NCBI GenBank assembly: GCA_024641705.1
Contig: JAHECO010000009.1
Span: forward strand, 1 to 64,000
DNA from: Candidatus Kryptoniota bacterium
Lineage (GTDB): Bacteria > Bacteroidota > Ignavibacteria > Kryptoniales > JAKASW01
Direction of reading: 5' to 3'
DNA length: 64,000 bases
Of this stretch, positions 30,704-40,475 are shown piece after piece. Positions within the stretch are counted from its first letter, which is position 1. Every line of letters starts with the position of its first letter. The translations under genes were made by a program, and so were the position numbers. A model generated the notes under the pieces. It saw only the letters and a list, made by a program, of their open reading frames with translations, did not search any database and had not been told where the DNA came from.

Positions 30704-31046
30704 AAACGTCATTTTATTAGTGGAACGGCCTTGTGTCTCAGTAGAGGTTGAGGTGGTTCGCCTGAGAATTTAACCGCGATTTCCGGAGTACCAGATTTCA
30801 TGATAAGTAAGCGATCTAATGCGGTCCCCAAAACGGCTTTTGCCGGTTCGTTTATCCCCCCATTCGTTGCACTCATTTCTCAAGAAATATCCAGTCGATC
30901 TCAATTACTGCTCACAGTTGAAATAAGCAAAGTAATAAAGATAGTTCCCGAACTTGTTCTAAGCGCTCGGGATTGATTTCTGTTCCTTTGCCTGCCCATT
31001 GCAGGCAATACCGGTCACAACGTTGTGGCTGAGATGGCGAAGCTGT
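30704..31046 (+). other. Leader copy B: AAACGTCATTTTATTAGTGGAAC (30704-30726), ATTTC/ATCTAAT blocks, hairpin 30988-31008, AGATGGCGAAGCTGT (31032-31046)
   Basis: Ordered blocks shared with 20051-20370, upstream of the TonB-dependent receptor. Confidence 0.5.
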
Positions 31047-31279
31047 AAACATGGCCAGCATACGGGCTGTGGATAGGAACAATGATTATTCGCGCTACGG
31101 GGCACCGTTCTTGCCTCGCAGCGGGGATCAAAGACTGAATCTTCATAATCAGTAAGAGAAGGAGGTAAAAGACGCACAATGAGTGAAGAAAGGGGTAATC
31201 GGTGAAATCACCGAAACAAAGTTCAAGTTGCTCGGAAGATATTGGCAAACATCAAGCTTATCAAATAAGGAGGCCCTTT

Positions 31280-34246
31280 ATGAGGAGCTTTACTCAGGCT
31301 TTGTATCTGTTCGTCGCGATCACAATTTTGTCGACCGCCGCAGCGTTTGCAAGCGGTGGTAAATTGACAGGAAAAGTGGTCGATGCGAAGTCAGGCGAGC
31401 CGATTGTTGGAGCGAGCGTGCGCGTTGACGACACGCAGTTAGGCACCGCAGTTGGTCTTAGCGGCACATACGTTATACTCAATATTCCCCCCAAGACTTA
31501 TAGCGTGACTGTTACGGCAGTAGGCTATACGAAAACGACGGTGCGAGGAATAGTTATTAATTCGGATCTCACGACTTTCCAGGACTTTGAAGTCGAACCG
31601 GCCACGGTCGGACTACCTGAAGTGGTCGTTGAAGCACGGAGAAAAGTGATCGACATTACCCAGACTAGCGGCCGATCGATCATGACGGCAACGCAGATTG
31701 CGTCTCTTCCAGCCGCCAACATGAAGGAGATTCTAGCGACCTCGCCTAGTACATTCAATGGTTATGTTCGCGGCGGCAAACGATTTGAAACTTCCTATGT
31801 GATAGACGGTATAGATCTATCGGATAAGACATACGAAGCGGCCAATAACGGAAACAGCCTTTTCACTACTTACCTGGCTGTCAACCTGAGCTTCAGGCAG
31901 GACAATAACCTCGTCGATGTTGGGTCGGACGCGCTACAGGAGGTTTCGGTAAACACCACTTCTAGCCTTAAGTACTCGCCTGCAACTGCCGGTGTTGTTG
32001 ATATGACCCTGAAGCAGGGGTCAGGTAAAATCACCGGCCAGGCCACCGTAAAATATGCTTCGAGCCTTCAGGCGGGGGGGATGAATGTTTACACTGGTCT
32101 GCTTCCGGACGGGACTACCGCCGAGTCAAAGTACTTGGATGAGAAAGCTTCCCTCGTGGCAGCCGGGAATACCGCCAAGGCTGACAGATACACATGGACT
32201 CCGAATGAATATTGGTATGCAAACAAACCGACGGAAAATGTCCAGATCAATTTGGCAGGCGGAATAACGAATAACCTCGGCTTCATGGTGGACACCAAGT
32301 ACATTAACTCTTACGGCATGTATCCTAATGATTTCAACCGGTCCCTGAATGCCACTGCGACGCTTGACTGGACCATTAAGCCGACCTTGAAGTTGACTGC
32401 TATCGGCATCCTTTCAGACCAGGGCTATTTTCTCGGGTGGAGAAACAGCATGTATAACGAGAACTTCAAGTTCTACCTGCAGGGTGTCCCACGTTATGCT
32501 TTGGGCACTGCAGCCGGGAGTTTGAAACTGGTCAATACACTTTCGGACAAGACATATTATGAAATTCAGGGGACCTACACCGATAGCCCTGATGAAGTAG
32601 GATTCATACAAAGCGGCGGACAGATAAATCCGCTCGGAGTGACAACAGGGAATTTTATTACATTTGCAGATCCGGCTCAAATAAAGCAATATGTGAGCAA
32701 TATCGATTTGACGAAGTACTTCTCGGTAGCTCCTCAGAATGAAACGCCGTCTGCGGCTTCCTTCCCGTCATCCGGTCCTTATAAGCTGTCGAGACCCGGT
32801 GTTTACTATGAGAACCAGGACGTCCAACAATTCAACATACGGGGCGATATAAACAGCCAGATTAACAGCCACCATCTACTCTCGGCAGGTGTGAACCTCC
32901 AGCTCTACAACTATCACAACCTAAGAAGGTTCTCGCCGAGCGGGTATGTCGACGTGGAAGACTATACTGTTCATCCAAAGCAGTACGGGATTTATGCTCA
33001 GGATAGGATGGATTATTCAGGTGTGATAGTCAATGTTGGTTTGCGTGTCGATGGATGGGATGCCGGTGCCAAGGAGATCGGTAATTTCTTCGCACCATAC
33101 ACCCTTGTTCCTGACAGTGAGGTCTTTGGAGGTGTCAACACGAATGGGACACCCGAAGTCGTCCACTTCAATGACATGGTTGTCAACAGGACTAAGACTG
33201 TTCCCGTAAAATGGCTGTTTGAGCCGATGATAGGTATTTCGCACCCGATTTCGGATAGAGCTTCAATGTACTATTCGTTCTCCAGGACGATGCAGCCACT
33301 GCCGTTTTCGGCTCTGTATGGTCTCTCATATCAGAAGTTTCATACGTCCCTGCCCAACGTTTCTCTGGTGAGTCAGGATCCGATGAAGTCAACCAATTAC
33401 GAGATGGGATTGCAGTACGCGATATCGAATTATCTCGGAATCAACGTGAGTGCATATTACAGGACCATTAGTAACTATAACCAGATGGCATTCGGAGTCG
33501 TGCCGAGGAACGGCATTGCGTCCACTTATTACGTTTACTTCTACGGCGGCAACGCGGATGCGCGCGGTATTGAATTGACGATGCGGAGCACCGCTCTGCC
33601 GGTCGGCAGTTTCATGAGGTTGACTGGTGTTTTGACTTACTCCTATAGCTACGTACGCGCACTGGTCGGCGGGACTGCTCTGCGCGGTCAGAACACATCC
33701 ATGTTCTACACTACTACTGGTGACAGCGCGACATATGATGGCGGTCTCCCGTTCGGAAACGTAAGCAATTACGCGGGATACGAACGGTCGATACTTGGCT
33801 CAAACTCCTCCAGCTACGGTGGGTATAACAGGCCCAATCGTCTGACCCTGATACTTAATTTCGATATCCCGAGGCCCATCAGCTCTGTTGCCGCAGACTT
33901 TCGCCTGAACACCTTCACAACGTACCAGAGCGGCTTCCTCTATCCAATCAGTGCTGCTGATCCTCGTTCGAGAGAAATCGGGACAGCTCCTTATAACATG
34001 AGGACCGACTTGAGGCTTGAGGCAGATTTTGCGGTCGATGGGTTAAGGTTCGCGCCGTTTGTAGAAGTGCTGAACGTCTTCAACAGAGTGAATATTATCG
34101 GTTACGACAACAGCACTGCGGGTCAACTTCTTTGGGAACAAAAAGGTGTCCCCACCGGTCTTTATGGACGGGCAGTGCTTCCTGACGGATCGAGCGTTTA
34201 TGACATCGGTAGAGAGGTGTACTTTGGCGTGTCGATCGGTTTCTGA
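31280..34246 (+). CDS. TonB-dependent receptor with N-terminal carboxypeptidase-regulatory-like domain
   Basis: Signal peptide MRSFTQALYLFVAITILSTAAAFA, KLTGKVVDAKSGEPIVGASVRVDDTQLGTAVGLSGTYVILNIPPKTYSVTVTAVGY, then plug and beta-strand-rich barrel; ORF track start 31202 likely too early. Confidence 0.88.
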   Translation: MRSFTQALYLFVAITILSTAAAFASGGKLTGKVVDAKSGEPIVGASVRVDDTQLGTAVGLSGTYVILNIPPKTYSVTVTAVGYTKTTVRGIVINSDLTTFQDFEVEPATVGLPEVVVEARRKVIDITQTSGRSIMTATQIASLPAANMKEILATSPSTFNGYVRGGKRFETSYVIDGIDLSDKTYEAANNGNSLFTTYLAVNLSFRQDNNLVDVGSDALQEVSVNTTSSLKYSPATAGVVDMTLKQGSGKITGQATVKYASSLQAGGMNVYTGLLPDGTTAESKYLDEKASLVAAGNTAKADRYTWTPNEYWYANKPTENVQINLAGGITNNLGFMVDTKYINSYGMYPNDFNRSLNATATLDWTIKPTLKLTAIGILSDQGYFLGWRNSMYNENFKFYLQGVPRYALGTAAGSLKLVNTLSDKTYYEIQGTYTDSPDEVGFIQSGGQINPLGVTTGNFITFADPAQIKQYVSNIDLTKYFSVAPQNETPSAASFPSSGPYKLSRPGVYYENQDVQQFNIRGDINSQINSHHLLSAGVNLQLYNYHNLRRFSPSGYVDVEDYTVHPKQYGIYAQDRMDYSGVIVNVGLRVDGWDAGAKEIGNFFAPYTLVPDSEVFGGVNTNGTPEVVHFNDMVVNRTKTVPVKWLFEPMIGISHPISDRASMYYSFSRTMQPLPFSALYGLSYQKFHTSLPNVSLVSQDPMKSTNYEMGLQYAISNYLGINVSAYYRTISNYNQMAFGVVPRNGIASTYYVYFYGGNADARGIELTMRSTALPVGSFMRLTGVLTYSYSYVRALVGGTALRGQNTSMFYTTTGDSATYDGGLPFGNVSNYAGYERSILGSNSSSYGGYNRPNRLTLILNFDIPRPISSVAADFRLNTFTTYQSGFLYPISAADPRSREIGTAPYNMRTDLRLEADFAVDGLRFAPFVEVLNVFNRVNIIGYDNSTAGQLLWEQKGVPTGLYGRAVLPDGSSVYDIGREVYFGVSIGF

Positions 34247-34285
34247 TATTTCATTCTGCAACGAAAATTTACAGGAGATAAGAAT

Positions 34286-36778
34286 ATGCGAAAGCTTCTA
34301 TTAATAGGTTTGAGTATAAGCTTCGTAGCAGCACTCTCTTATGGACAGGTGAGAATTCGGGACAGGGCTGCTGCCATGGGCGCACGCCCTGTTATACCGA
34401 ACAATATATTCCCGAATACAGGAGAGATGATAGCGGGTAATCTCTGGGACTCGTTCATGCCCATGTCCACCGGAGTCTACTACAGTGAGATAACAAACAA
34501 TCCCAACCGTCTCTGGGACCTTGTCAGAATGGGCAACTTTGACAGACAGTGGAGTGCCCCAACTGCCATGTGGCCGGGAGGTTACCCGTTCAGCTACTTC
34601 TGGAACCAGGATTTGCAAGCAGTCGAGTACAGCCCGAATATCAACCCGACGAAGCAGCTCAGTTCCAGTACAGATTATGCTACGATGATATATACATCGA
34701 CCATAGATTCATTGTGGCAGGCAACACTCGGCATGCATTCCTATACGATCGGTCCCATTTGGGTCAATCCCGACGGGACTCCAGATCCAAACGGTACGAA
34801 CCGCTACGAGCTTTACTACGAAGCCGGTTTTCCGACTAACCTGGGTGTCTGGGTCACATTCCGTGCTATTCAATACACGCAGCCGTGGAACAACATGAAT
34901 GATTTCATACTCATCGGAGTGACATTCAAAAATTACGGCCTGCTGGACGTAGCGGCAGATGGTCATCCGACTTCCACAACAAACAAGATAAACGCCCTGG
35001 CTCTTGCCTGGCATTCGGGTGATATTGGATCGCTCATGGTCAGCACGGCAGGTGGCAGAGGAACGTCGACCTGGGGTTATGCCAGGATGTCCGGCTACAT
35101 CGCCGATAATGATCCAAACGGCAATCCATGGGACACCCAGGTTTCTTATCCTGGTGTTAATCCTGCCAATTATCCTAGTTACCCTGGGCCTAACTCCAGT
35201 GTTCCGGCAGGCAAACACGATATGGGTATCAACTCCTCAGTCTTCAATTACTACACCGATATCTGGATTGGCAAGACTTGGCTCGGTGCGAAGCAAGACA
35301 CACTCGGCCTTTACTCCGATTCTTCGGCGAGCACTATCTTCGGGACTCATCCCGTCGGGATTGGCTCGAAGCGCGGGTGGTACACCTCGTCAGAGGTCGG
35401 TGTGGGCGGTTTAGAGAATGAACTCGACGCATCCTCGATATTTACTATTGCCACAGGCGAGTGGTATCAGGACGGCGGCAAGAGCGGCGACGCCAGTAAA
35501 TTGAATCTTGCTCCTAATTCGAATTTCTTCCAATCAGGTACGGCAGGAGACGTCCTCTCGTTTGTACCGAAGGCATCGCCCGGCAAGCCGGATGGGGACC
35601 TGAAGAGTCAAACTGGTGCGCTTACGAATGTTTGGGAGAATGGCTGGACGAAGGGTTACACAGCGACCACGAACTTTGACGGGGATTCCTTCATAGGGAA
35701 TGGACCGTATTCGCTTAATGTCGGTCAAGCTGTCACAATCGTCGGTGCAGAGTACGCCGGATTCCGCATGGGCGGAATGCTTAATTCCCTCGAGGCGGCG
35801 CGCTATGCATGGGAAAACGGTGGCGTACCGTCTGGTCCCGCCGCACCGGACATGAAGACCACGATAACCGTGCCTGATAACAAAATAATGGTTCAATGGT
35901 CAAAGGTTTCGGATGAGACTTCCGATCCGAATTTCGGCGGTTATAAAATTTATCGTGCAAGCGCATTTCCGCAGTTCAGTTCTCTTAGCCTGGGAATGCG
36001 AACGATGCAACGCTATATGGACCAGATGCACGCCGGTCCTATAGACTCCACGTTTTACGATCCGGTGAATTCCAGTTTCGACGCGACAAGCGAACCGAAT
36101 TTGATGCAAGCCGGTTATTGGGGGCCGTGGCAAATCCAGGCCGTTATTCCGAAGTCCTCACTGGCGAATTATGCTCATAACGACGGCAACTTCGCTTACG
36201 CGTACAAGGACAGTTCTCTGGATGTGCTCCTCGGTTTCTCTTACTGGTACTATGTCGCTGCGTATAACAACTTGTCGACTCCGTTGACTATAAACGGCGC
36301 GACTACGAGTCACCTTGAATCAAGCAGAGTTAACGAAAACGGCGCCTCGGGTACCTGGCAAGGGACGTTCCCTTGGGCAACGCAAAGCAGCTATTATCCG
36401 ACCTCGGTTATCGGCCTGAAAGACATAGGTGCCACGATTGTCGTTCAATCACCGCCAATCAGCACCCAGGCGCTAGCCAACGGGACCGCAAAGATTGGTG
36501 TGAAGCCGAACCCGTACAAGAAACAGGCTTTCTTCGACGTCGGATTGGAACACAAGATCATGTTCTACAATCTGCCCAGCCAGTGCACAATTACCATACT
36601 GGACGTTTCAGGGCAGGTTATTGATCAGATCAATTATGCTGCCCCCACTCCAACTAACGGCACGTTCTTCTGGGACATGTATTCAAAGGACGGCCAGGAG
36701 GTGGCTAGCGGCCTGTACATTTACGTGGTGCAATACAGCACAGGTCAACAGTCCGGCTATTTTGCGATCCTCAGGTAA
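34286..36778 (+). CDS. Large secreted protein with C-terminal FlgD/T9SS-sorting-like Ig domain
   Basis: Signal peptide; C-terminus IGVKPNPYKKQAFFDVGLEHKIMFYNLPSQCTITILDVSGQVIDQINY...GTFFWDMYSKDGQEVASGLYIYVVQYSTGQQSGYFAILR. Confidence 0.7.
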   Translation: MRKLLLIGLSISFVAALSYGQVRIRDRAAAMGARPVIPNNIFPNTGEMIAGNLWDSFMPMSTGVYYSEITNNPNRLWDLVRMGNFDRQWSAPTAMWPGGYPFSYFWNQDLQAVEYSPNINPTKQLSSSTDYATMIYTSTIDSLWQATLGMHSYTIGPIWVNPDGTPDPNGTNRYELYYEAGFPTNLGVWVTFRAIQYTQPWNNMNDFILIGVTFKNYGLLDVAADGHPTSTTNKINALALAWHSGDIGSLMVSTAGGRGTSTWGYARMSGYIADNDPNGNPWDTQVSYPGVNPANYPSYPGPNSSVPAGKHDMGINSSVFNYYTDIWIGKTWLGAKQDTLGLYSDSSASTIFGTHPVGIGSKRGWYTSSEVGVGGLENELDASSIFTIATGEWYQDGGKSGDASKLNLAPNSNFFQSGTAGDVLSFVPKASPGKPDGDLKSQTGALTNVWENGWTKGYTATTNFDGDSFIGNGPYSLNVGQAVTIVGAEYAGFRMGGMLNSLEAARYAWENGGVPSGPAAPDMKTTITVPDNKIMVQWSKVSDETSDPNFGGYKIYRASAFPQFSSLSLGMRTMQRYMDQMHAGPIDSTFYDPVNSSFDATSEPNLMQAGYWGPWQIQAVIPKSSLANYAHNDGNFAYAYKDSSLDVLLGFSYWYYVAAYNNLSTPLTINGATTSHLESSRVNENGASGTWQGTFPWATQSSYYPTSVIGLKDIGATIVVQSPPISTQALANGTAKIGVKPNPYKKQAFFDVGLEHKIMFYNLPSQCTITILDVSGQVIDQINYAAPTPTNGTFFWDMYSKDGQEVASGLYIYVVQYSTGQQSGYFAILR

Positions 36779-36800
36779 CCTAAACACAGGAGTCTAAACC

Positions 36801-37805
36801 ATGAAAAACTTAGCATTAGTAACTCTTATGGCAATGCTTTGTGCCGTGACAGGTTATGGACAGGTCGCGAAGTCCGGCATGAACGCGTTGGCATTCCTTA
36901 AGATAGGAGTCGGCGCGCGCCAGGTCTCACTGGGGTCTGCCGTAACAACTTTGACCGGTGATCCTAATCAGATATTCTGGAATCCGGCAGGTATCGTTGA
37001 CGAACCTTCCACCTTCGCAGCCAGTGTATCGTACAACAGCTGGCTGCTTGGGCTGAAACAAGAGGCAGGTGTCATCACGTACAACATGAACAAGATCGGA
37101 ACGATTGGTGTAGGATTCATGACTTTCGGTGTGACTGGGATACCGGCCGATAGAGATCTCCTTCCGGCGAATCTGTCCTACCTGCAGATTGATCAGCAGA
37201 CGTCGTCGACATACAATTATAACGACATGGCACTGATAGTGTCGTTCGCAAGGCACGTCAGCGAGGCCCTCTCCCTGGGCATCAACGTGAAGTACCTGAA
37301 TGAGACGATCGATGACATGTCTGCAGGTGCATTCGCAATCGATCTCGGTTCGGATTATCGCATAACCGACTTCTGGGATATCGGTGCAAGTATGACCAAC
37401 CTGGGATCCGATATCAAATACTATGATATCGCTGCTCCGATACCGTTGACATTCTCGGTTGGAACGTCTTTCCACCACAACTTCTCGGACCAATTGGGCG
37501 GGACCTTGTACCTGGATGTTATTCAACCGCAGGATCTGTCTCAGCTCTACTATACTGGAATCGACATCAGCGTAGTAAGTATGATCGATTTGAGGGTAGG
37601 TTATAAGTTCAATTACTCAGGTGCCAAGGACGCGGGCACGTCGGTTCGCGGACCTATCAGTACGAGTATCGAAGGAATTTCGGCCGGAATCGGTGCGAAC
37701 GTAAAGCTCGCGGATTTCGGACTGAGATTCGATTACTCGTTTACTCAGATGAGCATACTGAATAACGTCCACAGATTCACACTAAGCTTCAACTGGGGTA
37801 AATAA
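36801..37805 (+). CDS. PorV/PorQ-family outer-membrane protein
   Basis: AKSGMNALAFLKIGVGARQVSLGSAVTTLTGDPNQIFWNPAGI and beta-barrel pattern to the C-terminus FTLSFNWGK. Confidence 0.85.
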   Translation: MKNLALVTLMAMLCAVTGYGQVAKSGMNALAFLKIGVGARQVSLGSAVTTLTGDPNQIFWNPAGIVDEPSTFAASVSYNSWLLGLKQEAGVITYNMNKIGTIGVGFMTFGVTGIPADRDLLPANLSYLQIDQQTSSTYNYNDMALIVSFARHVSEALSLGINVKYLNETIDDMSAGAFAIDLGSDYRITDFWDIGASMTNLGSDIKYYDIAAPIPLTFSVGTSFHHNFSDQLGGTLYLDVIQPQDLSQLYYTGIDISVVSMIDLRVGYKFNYSGAKDAGTSVRGPISTSIEGISAGIGANVKLADFGLRFDYSFTQMSILNNVHRFTLSFNWGK

Positions 37806-37814
37806 ACAGCCAGC

Positions 37815-37858
37815 GAGAGGTCCCGTTGATGCCCGACGGGGCCTCTCTATTTTATTAT
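37815..37858 (+). terminator. Rho-independent terminator after the uptake cassette
   Basis: GAGAGGTCCCGT-tgatgcccg-ACGGGGCCTCTC followed by TATTTTATTATT. Confidence 0.85.
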
Positions 37859-38053
37859 TGGCAGTCAAATCAACTGGGACAGTGAGACCATCGCTCCGGG
37901 AAGCAGTGCTGGTTCCTTCAGTGAGCATGTCCCTCCACAGAACACTTTCCTTTACGATTAATCAGACCGGACCACGTTCATCCGTTTACCGGACACAATG
38001 CATGTTTATAACCTACCGCAAGGTATCGGCTTTTACGTCCACATGTTTGCCGA

Positions 38054-40471
38054 ATGAAGAATGAACGGATTATCTCATTGAAACGAAGGGCATTTGTCCG
38101 TAATGTTGGTCTCTCCGCTGTGGGTCTAGCCGTATACCCTGGTACACGCAGCGGTTGGGACTTCACGACGGGAAGACGAAGAAAGAGAGTAACGTATGAA
38201 GATCCCGGTGACATCATGGGAAGCGGCACTCTTCGCCTTGGCTGCCGGGATGGTAGATCCCCGCAGGTAACGCTCTTCGTGAAGAAGGGAAGCGAGTGGA
38301 AGGGAGCGTGCGCACTGGATCAGTACGGGCTCCAGAACCTGCGGTTGTTTGCAACTCAGAATCCGTTGCACGCTGATGAGCCCATTTGGACAATGACTAA
38401 AGATTCCGATCGTTCCGTGGTTCTCACGACTGATTTGGGCGGACGGAGCCTGAGGCACGCGTTCGAGATCGTTGATAATCCGCCGCGAGTCCGAGTCAAA
38501 TCCAGCCTGTCACTGTTGGGTGACGAGCTCGTCGAGTGGTTCCAGGACTACTGGACATTTCTCTCCCCGCTTCCGCTCGATTTTTGTTTCACACCGAACC
38601 TGCGACCCGATGATGATATGGTAATAGGCGACCATGTCTTCAGAGCTCCGGCAATCATTTTGCAGAAGGACTCGACTTGGGCCGCGCTGATCCCGGATCT
38701 TGATGCACTTGGCTCGACCAAGCATCCGCACACGATGTCGGGGGACCTTGATCTCGCAGCCGGGGACCAGCCGTTTTTTGCATATGGGTTGAAGGCTTAT
38801 CAACCTGTCTCGCACACATACTATAGACATGCTGACTCGATGTTGTTCTCGCTGCCGGAGGGATCGATCGGATATTCATATGAGATACTGGCCGGTGGCG
38901 GCGAAAATCGTTCATCCCTTACCCGGCGAGTGACATCGTTTCATTGGCAGAAATACGGGAAGAAATATATCGGCAGCGTCCTGCCTCAAACTGTTCCTTT
39001 TGCCACGTATGCCGGGTATAGCTATCCGACACTTTTCGAGACGGGGGAGTTCCAGGAGTTTTCGATAGAGGGTAAGAAGGCCGGCGGGTTCAAAGCTCTC
39101 AATGACGGAGGTTATTTCAGGAGGCCTGAGAAGGTCCTCCTGAATCAAGCATGGTACAACAACATGCGCAGCTCGTACGGGCTTTTTCATTTCGGTAGAA
39201 AATTACACAACGAGATCTGGCAGGAACGCGCGGCGACTATAAAGCGCTGGACGCTTTCGGCACCGCAAACAAGCGGCCTCTTTCCTGCAATGTATGATTA
39301 TGACAAGGACGAATGGTGGGGCTCAATCCCTCGTCTTAATGGCGGTCGCGATAGGATAGAGTGCGTTAATGCGGCATGGACATCGGCTTGGTTGCTGTGG
39401 TGGAGCAGGGATTTCGGAAGAGACGATATCTCCATGGGTTACGTCCGGGCGCTTGCCGATTTCTTCATCGCAAATCAGCTTCCTTCGGGAGCCATTCCGG
39501 CCTGGTTTGATCTGTCCGGCTCCAAGGGAACACCACCCAAACCCGTGGAGACCTTGAAGGAGTCTGCCGAGACAGCGGGATCGGCGTTGCTCATCGGGGA
39601 GTTGGCCACGCAGACGAAGGAGCCGCAATATATCAGGGCTCTGACCCGCGCTGCCGATTTTCTGATTCGGGAAATTATACCCGAAATGAAATACTGGGAC
39701 TTCGAGACATTCTGGTCGTGTTCCTGGAAACCGCTCGACATGAGGGACCCTCATACCGGTGTTCTTCCACAGAATACTTTCTCGGCATACTGGACGGTGC
39801 ATACCCTGCTGAGGGCGTATGAGGCCACCGGTCTGCGCAAATATCTTGAGGGTGCGCTTGAATCTCTCGATGTGCTGAATTTCTACCAGCAGGTCTGGAA
39901 TCCCCCATGGCTTGACCTTTACGCATTTGGCGGTTTTGGCGTGATGAACACGGATGGGGAATGGAACGATGCACGACAGGCTGTGTTTGCGCCCGTATAT
40001 TTGGATGCATATAGACTGACAGGAGAAAGTGAATATTTCGAGCGGGGTGTTGCAGCGCTCAAGGCAGCCTTCACCCTGATGGCGATTCCCGAAAACAGAG
40101 AGGTTAGTCCCAGAACCTGGAATGCACTGCCGACCGGGCTGTGCCCCGAAAATTTTGCCCACACCGGATACAACGGCGTGTTTGCGAGGTCAGACTCGGA
40201 CTGGGGCGAGGCAGGTGCTCTTTCTGCAGCAGCACTCGTGGAAAACACGTTTGGCGGCGCGTATCTGGATACTAAGAGAGAAAAAGGTTTTGGTATTGAC
40301 GGTTGTGAAGTAAGATCTCTGGAGAAGTCGGGGACCGGCTTCCGGATCGAGGTGAGCGAGCTCCTTGGATACAGCAGGGAGATCAGCATAGTGACCGACA
40401 AAGGGAGACGCCGGACATTAGCTCTGCGGGCAAACCAGTCAACCTCCGCATTTATCGAGATGGACAACTGA
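38054..40471 (+). CDS. Exported (Tat-like signal) protein of unknown family, probable alpha/alpha-toroid glycan-active enzyme
   Basis: N-terminus KRRAFVRNVGLSAVGLAV; C-terminal half with helical-toroid-like repeats (ADFFIANQLPSGAIPAWFDLSGS, AETAGSALLIGELATQTKEPQYIRALTRAADFLIREI). Confidence 0.55.
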   Translation: MKNERIISLKRRAFVRNVGLSAVGLAVYPGTRSGWDFTTGRRRKRVTYEDPGDIMGSGTLRLGCRDGRSPQVTLFVKKGSEWKGACALDQYGLQNLRLFATQNPLHADEPIWTMTKDSDRSVVLTTDLGGRSLRHAFEIVDNPPRVRVKSSLSLLGDELVEWFQDYWTFLSPLPLDFCFTPNLRPDDDMVIGDHVFRAPAIILQKDSTWAALIPDLDALGSTKHPHTMSGDLDLAAGDQPFFAYGLKAYQPVSHTYYRHADSMLFSLPEGSIGYSYEILAGGGENRSSLTRRVTSFHWQKYGKKYIGSVLPQTVPFATYAGYSYPTLFETGEFQEFSIEGKKAGGFKALNDGGYFRRPEKVLLNQAWYNNMRSSYGLFHFGRKLHNEIWQERAATIKRWTLSAPQTSGLFPAMYDYDKDEWWGSIPRLNGGRDRIECVNAAWTSAWLLWWSRDFGRDDISMGYVRALADFFIANQLPSGAIPAWFDLSGSKGTPPKPVETLKESAETAGSALLIGELATQTKEPQYIRALTRAADFLIREIIPEMKYWDFETFWSCSWKPLDMRDPHTGVLPQNTFSAYWTVHTLLRAYEATGLRKYLEGALESLDVLNFYQQVWNPPWLDLYAFGGFGVMNTDGEWNDARQAVFAPVYLDAYRLTGESEYFERGVAALKAAFTLMAIPENREVSPRTWNALPTGLCPENFAHTGYNGVFARSDSDWGEAGALSAAALVENTFGGAYLDTKREKGFGIDGCEVRSLEKSGTGFRIEVSELLGYSREISIVTDKGRRRTLALRANQSTSAFIEMDN

Positions 40472-40475
40472 TCCG

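Noticed and set aside
30517-30720. 67-aa ORF upstream of the TonB receptor as a leader peptide
   Set aside because: Lies across the inverted-repeat cluster and promoter; no supporting RBS or motif.
34286-36778. SusD homolog following the TonB receptor
   Set aside because: No SusD-like lipoprotein signal or TPR pattern; C-terminus is FlgD/sorting-like instead.
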